Of a stretch of 64,000 nucleotides of DNA, positions 61,159-64,000 are shown piece after piece. Location: assembly GCA_964470555.1 (NCBI GenBank), contig CAYYDG010000009.1, forward strand, positions 1-64,000, written 5' to 3'. A program made the position numbers and the translations under genes. Each line of letters starts with the position of its first letter. The stretch's first letter is position 1. The notes below the pieces were generated by a model that searched no databases, was not told the DNA's origin, and saw only the letters and a program-made list of their open reading frames with translations. This DNA is from RBC074 sp964470555. GTDB lineage: Bacteria > Acidobacteriota > Blastocatellia > RBC074.

Positions 61159-61350
61159 ATGTTTGAGATTGTTGAAACAGTCGTCGAAAAAGAGACGCCT
61201 GAAATCAAGAAGTTCACGCACGAAGATTATGAAGAAGCGAGGAAGGCTTTGCTGAGATTGCGTGATCGCGCAGAGAACATGCCAGCGGTGGATGCTGTTG
61301 TCTTGATTCGGGAGATCAGGGACTCAGGCGAACGGAGTGACTTTGAATGA
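61159..61350 (+). CDS. Putative antitoxin of the downstream PIN toxin
   Basis: 63 residues, very charged, with AAGGGGG before ATG 61159. Sequence FTHEDYEEARKALLRLRDRA is helical; no DNA-binding signature is recognised. Identified as an antitoxin from its size and a 4-bp ATGA overlap with the PIN gene (61347). Confidence 0.7.
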   Translation: MFEIVETVVEKETPEIKKFTHEDYEEARKALLRLRDRAENMPAVDAVVLIREIRDSGERSDFE

Positions 61351-61760
61351 TTGTCGTGGATGCGAACCTGATGGTGGTTTCGGCAGTCAAGGATGACCGT
61401 CGGGAAATGGTGTTTCAGCAGTTTGAACGTTGGGTGACGCAGGGTGTCGAATTGCACGCTCCTTATTTGGCCGTTTATGAAGTGACCAACAGTCTGACCA
61501 GGCTTGCTGTTGCCGGTACGATTACGATCAACGACGCGGCAGATTGCTGGAACGACATTTCACTGTTGCCAGTCATTTACCATCCAATCACCAATGGGCG
61601 TCGAGTCATTGAAATTTCCATCCAGTTAAAACGCCAAAGTGCTTATGACGCAGCCTATCTTTCTTTGGCCGAATCGCTTGGGGCAGAGTTGTGGACATTA
61701 GATGGGCCCCTTTATCGAAATGCCTCAGGATTAGGCTTGCCGGTAAGACTTCTGACTTAA
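61347..61760 (+). CDS. VapC-like PIN-domain toxin
   Basis: 137 residues. PIN acidic residues: VVDANLMVVSAV (Asp about 4), YLAVYEVTNSLTRL (Glu about 46), SAYDAAYLSLAESLGAELWTLDGPLY (Asp about 96 and 114). Probable ribonuclease toxin cleaving RNA. Type II TA pair with the upstream small gene. The next gene starts 14 bp downstream. Confidence 0.9.
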   Translation: MIVVDANLMVVSAVKDDRREMVFQQFERWVTQGVELHAPYLAVYEVTNSLTRLAVAGTITINDAADCWNDISLLPVIYHPITNGRRVIEISIQLKRQSAYDAAYLSLAESLGAELWTLDGPLYRNASGLGLPVRLLT

Positions 61761-61774
61761 GCTTTGCTTCGCAA

Positions 61775-62983
61775 ATGAAATTCTTTATCCCAGCCCTTTT
61801 TATTTTGATTGCTCTGACTCTAGCCTGTCAGTCAGGCGAAACGAATTCAGCCACTTCTCAAGTCTCAACCAGAAATTCTACAGGCAACTCTTTCGACGAT
61901 TTTCTTCAAACTGACATCGCTCCTGCCGACGGGTTCGACTTTCCGTTTGGCGATGCCGATGGCAAAGGCGCTTATACCGACAAGGCGACGGGGAAGACTC
62001 ACAAGGGTTGGTACGCCGCGACGAAGTTTGGCGAAAGCTACAGTTTAGGCATTCACCCCGGCGAAGATTGGAATGGAAATGGCGGCGGCAATACTGACCT
62101 TGGCCAGCCGGTGTTTGCTGTGGCCAATGGGCGAGTCGTGTTTGCCGAACAAGCCGGGCAGCCGTGGGGAAATGTCGTCGTCATCGAACACGTCTTTTAT
62201 GAAAACCATCAGCAGCGGCGGATTCGGTCATTGTACGCGCATCTGGAAACCTTGCGCGTGAAAGCAGGCGAAGTGGTTAAACGGCGGCAGCAAGTTGGAA
62301 CCATCGGCCAGGACCCGCAGAAAACATTTGGCGCGCATCTGCATTTGGAATTGCGTTGGGATGAATCGCTTGCGCCAACGTATTGGCCTTCGTCGAACGG
62401 CAAGGATTTGAAATGGGTGCGCGAACATTACGCCGAACCGTCGAGCTTTATTGCCGCGCATCGCCAGTTGTTCGTGCCTCAGCAAGAAGCGACGCTGATT
62501 TTGGTGGATCAGCAAAGTTACAAGATGCGGCTTTACGAACGCGGTAAACTGAAAGGCGAATACGACATCAGCCTGGGACAGGGCAAAGGCCAGAAGCGTG
62601 TGCAGGGAGACAACAAAACTCCGAAGGGCATGTACTTCGTGTTGAACAAGCATCGGGGGAAATTCGACGGCGCTTACGGCGAGTTTTACGGCGGCCACTG
62701 GATCAAGGTGAATTATCCGAATCGTTACGACGCTGAACGCGGGCGCGCAGAAGGTTTGATTTCGGCACAACAACAATCTGCGATTGCCGCCAACTGGCAG
62801 CAACGCAAAGCCACGCTGGAAAACACTCGGCTGGGTGGCGGCATAGGCTTTCACGGTTGGGCGCAGGAATGGCCAAACGACGGCCCGCGCCATCTGTCCT
62901 GGGGCTGTGTGGTGATGCACATTTACGACATCCGCAAAGTTTTCGATCAGATTCCGCCGGGCGCTATGGTGGTGATATTCTGA
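61775..62983 (+). CDS. Lipoprotein with M23 peptidase and L,D-transpeptidase (YkuD) domains
   Basis: 402 residues from ATG 61775; the open frame back to 61691 overlaps the PIN gene. Lipoprotein signal with lipobox LTLAC (Cys about 20). M23/LytM domain (about 85-215): GIHPGEDWNG (HxxxD zinc ligands), GQPVFAVANGRVVFA, HLHLELRW (HxH). YkuD domain (about 240-402): LILVDQQSYKMRLYERGKLKGEYDISLGQG, KTPKGMYFVLNK, GIGFHGW and the catalytic Cys in HLSWGCVVMHIYD. It combines peptidoglycan endopeptidase and cross-linking L,D-transpeptidase activities in one envelope protein, a rather unusual fusion. Both active sites look intact. Confidence 0.92.
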   Translation: MKFFIPALFILIALTLACQSGETNSATSQVSTRNSTGNSFDDFLQTDIAPADGFDFPFGDADGKGAYTDKATGKTHKGWYAATKFGESYSLGIHPGEDWNGNGGGNTDLGQPVFAVANGRVVFAEQAGQPWGNVVVIEHVFYENHQQRRIRSLYAHLETLRVKAGEVVKRRQQVGTIGQDPQKTFGAHLHLELRWDESLAPTYWPSSNGKDLKWVREHYAEPSSFIAAHRQLFVPQQEATLILVDQQSYKMRLYERGKLKGEYDISLGQGKGQKRVQGDNKTPKGMYFVLNKHRGKFDGAYGEFYGGHWIKVNYPNRYDAERGRAEGLISAQQQSAIAANWQQRKATLENTRLGGGIGFHGWAQEWPNDGPRHLSWGCVVMHIYDIRKVFDQIPPGAMVVIF

Positions 62984-63026
62984 CATTGGCTCGACCGAGC
63001 AATTTCAATCAACAAGGAAGAATCAA

Positions 63027-63965
63027 GTGAGCAAACAAAACTCTGCTGGAATTCCGCTGCGTCCGTTGGGGCGCACGGGCGTGGACGTCACCGCGATTGG
63101 TTTGGGTGGCTATCATCTGGGAATCCTGAAAGACGACGAAGAAGCCGTTCGGCTGGTTCACGAAGCGATTGATGCAGGCATCACCTTCATGGACAACGCC
63201 TGGGAATATCACGACGGGCGCAGCGAAGAGTTGATGGGACGCGCCATCGCTGACCGTCGGCAAGACGTTTTTTTGATGTCCAAAGTTTGCACGCACGGGC
63301 GCGACCGTCACGAAGCGATGCGGCAGTTGGAAGATTCGCTGCGGCGTTTGAAAACCGATTACCTGGACCTGTGGCAGGTTCATGAAGTCGTTTACGAAAA
63401 CGATCCTGAGTTGCATTTCGCGCCCGGCGGCGTGATCGAAGCGCTGGAGCAGGCCAAACAGCAAGGCAAAGTTCGCTACGTCGGTTTCACTGGGCACAAA
63501 AGCGCCGAAATCCATCTGAAGATGCTGGCGTATGAATATCCATTTGACGCTTGTCAGATGCCGTTGAACGCGCTGGACGGAACCTTTCGCAGCTTCGAAC
63601 AGAAAGTCCTGCCGGAATTGGAACGGCAGTCCATTGCAGCCATCGGAATGAAAAGCATGGGCGGTTCGGGCGCGATGGTGAAAGCCGGGGTGCTGACTGC
63701 TGAAGAAGCGCTGCGCTACGCGATGAGCTTGCCGGTGGCGACGACGATCAGCGGCTTTTTGTCGTCGGCGACGTTGCAACAAAATCTGGCGGTTGCGCGC
63801 AACTTCCAGCCGATGACTGCTGACGAAATGCAGGCATTGCGAATGCGCTGCGCCAAAGCGGGCGGCGACGGAAGGTACGAACTTTACAAAGTCACAGCCA
63901 AACACGAAGGGCCGATTGGCCGCGCGCAACATGGATTTCCCACCTTTGAAGAAGTGAGAGGCTGA
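63027..63965 (+). CDS. Aldo/keto reductase
   Basis: 312 residues from GTG 63027 (AAGGAAG upstream). AKR fold: LRPLGRTGVDVTAIGLGGYHLG, catalytic Asp and Tyr in FMDNAWEYHDGRSEELMG (about 52-70), Lys in VFLMSKVCTHG, His in YLDLWQVHEV. C-terminal TTISGFLSSATLQQNLAVAR binds NADPH. It reduces an unknown carbonyl compound. A new gene begins 20 bp after its stop. Confidence 0.92.
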   Translation: MSKQNSAGIPLRPLGRTGVDVTAIGLGGYHLGILKDDEEAVRLVHEAIDAGITFMDNAWEYHDGRSEELMGRAIADRRQDVFLMSKVCTHGRDRHEAMRQLEDSLRRLKTDYLDLWQVHEVVYENDPELHFAPGGVIEALEQAKQQGKVRYVGFTGHKSAEIHLKMLAYEYPFDACQMPLNALDGTFRSFEQKVLPELERQSIAAIGMKSMGGSGAMVKAGVLTAEEALRYAMSLPVATTISGFLSSATLQQNLAVARNFQPMTADEMQALRMRCAKAGGDGRYELYKVTAKHEGPIGRAQHGFPTFEEVRG

Positions 63966-63985
63966 TTTTACAAGGAGAAATTTCA

Positions 63986-64000
63986 ATGGCTGAAACGCGC
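63986..64000 (+). CDS. Start of a gene cut by the window end
   Basis: AAGGAG (63972-63977) is followed 8 nt later by ATG GCT GAA ACG CGC. Only five codons are visible; it is in the same direction as and close to the aldo/keto reductase gene, so probably the next operon member. Confidence 0.5.

Overview
The window looks like a chromosomal stretch of an environmental acidobacterium, probably class Blastocatellia. This rests on gene content only: an Oar-type TonB receptor with a carboxypeptidase-regulatory domain, three very large propeller/Y_Y_Y histidine kinases, a PSD1/DUF1501/DUF1080 cluster, and SBBP, PxKF and choice-of-anchor-type secreted proteins. No rRNA, tRNA, CRISPR array, phage or complete insertion sequence was seen.

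Layout. 0-3 kb: the end of an RHS-repeat protein with an unrelated, AT-richer toxin-like tip, a 216-bp inverted repeat, and a small secreted protein (possible immunity protein). 3.1-3.7 kb: gene graveyard with decayed 3' ends of clpB and of a second trmJ-like gene. 3.7-17.8 kb: a signalling module present twice (propeller kinase, NarL-type regulator, stand-alone receiver, large secreted protein), plus a 1-Cys peroxiredoxin. In both copies a pair of palindromes centred 22 bp apart lies just after the regulator gene. 18.2-21.5 kb: TonB receptor. 21.5-31.6 kb (minus strand): trmJ, a Tat-exported Gfo/Idh/MocA oxidoreductase, a secreted MetX-like hydrolase, an Rpn-type nuclease and the DUF1501, DUF1080 and PSD1 genes, the last group typical of polysaccharide or sugar catabolism in Acidobacteria and Planctomycetes. 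31.8-35.3 kb: a third, orphan propeller kinase.

35.6-48.4 kb is the most original part. Nine plus-strand genes encode one polytopic membrane protein, seven secreted or periplasmic proteins of mostly unrecognised families, and one predicted outer-membrane barrel. Four of the transcription units start at promoters with the same architecture: five (C/A)TTTCA-like half-sites spaced 11, 11, 11 and 8 bp, then a -10-like hexamer at a fixed distance. That is the pattern of an OmpR/PhoB-type activated regulon, and I propose these genes form one co-regulated, undescribed cell-envelope system.

48.4-64 kb: mixed metabolism. It holds a GNAT acetyltransferase, a GMC oxidoreductase, the aspartate-pathway genes asd, aspartokinase and thrC interspersed with toxin-antitoxin pairs (one toxin frameshifted), an SDR and a LarA-like protein, a molybdopterin oxidoreductase, an M23-YkuD fusion lipoprotein and an aldo/keto reductase. 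A rhodanese lipoprotein at 58.2-58.7 kb has an in-frame TGA exactly where relatives have the second Cys of YCxC, with conserved rhodanese sequence continuing beyond it and a SECIS-like hairpin 21 nt downstream. It is either a selenoprotein or a very recent nonsense mutant.
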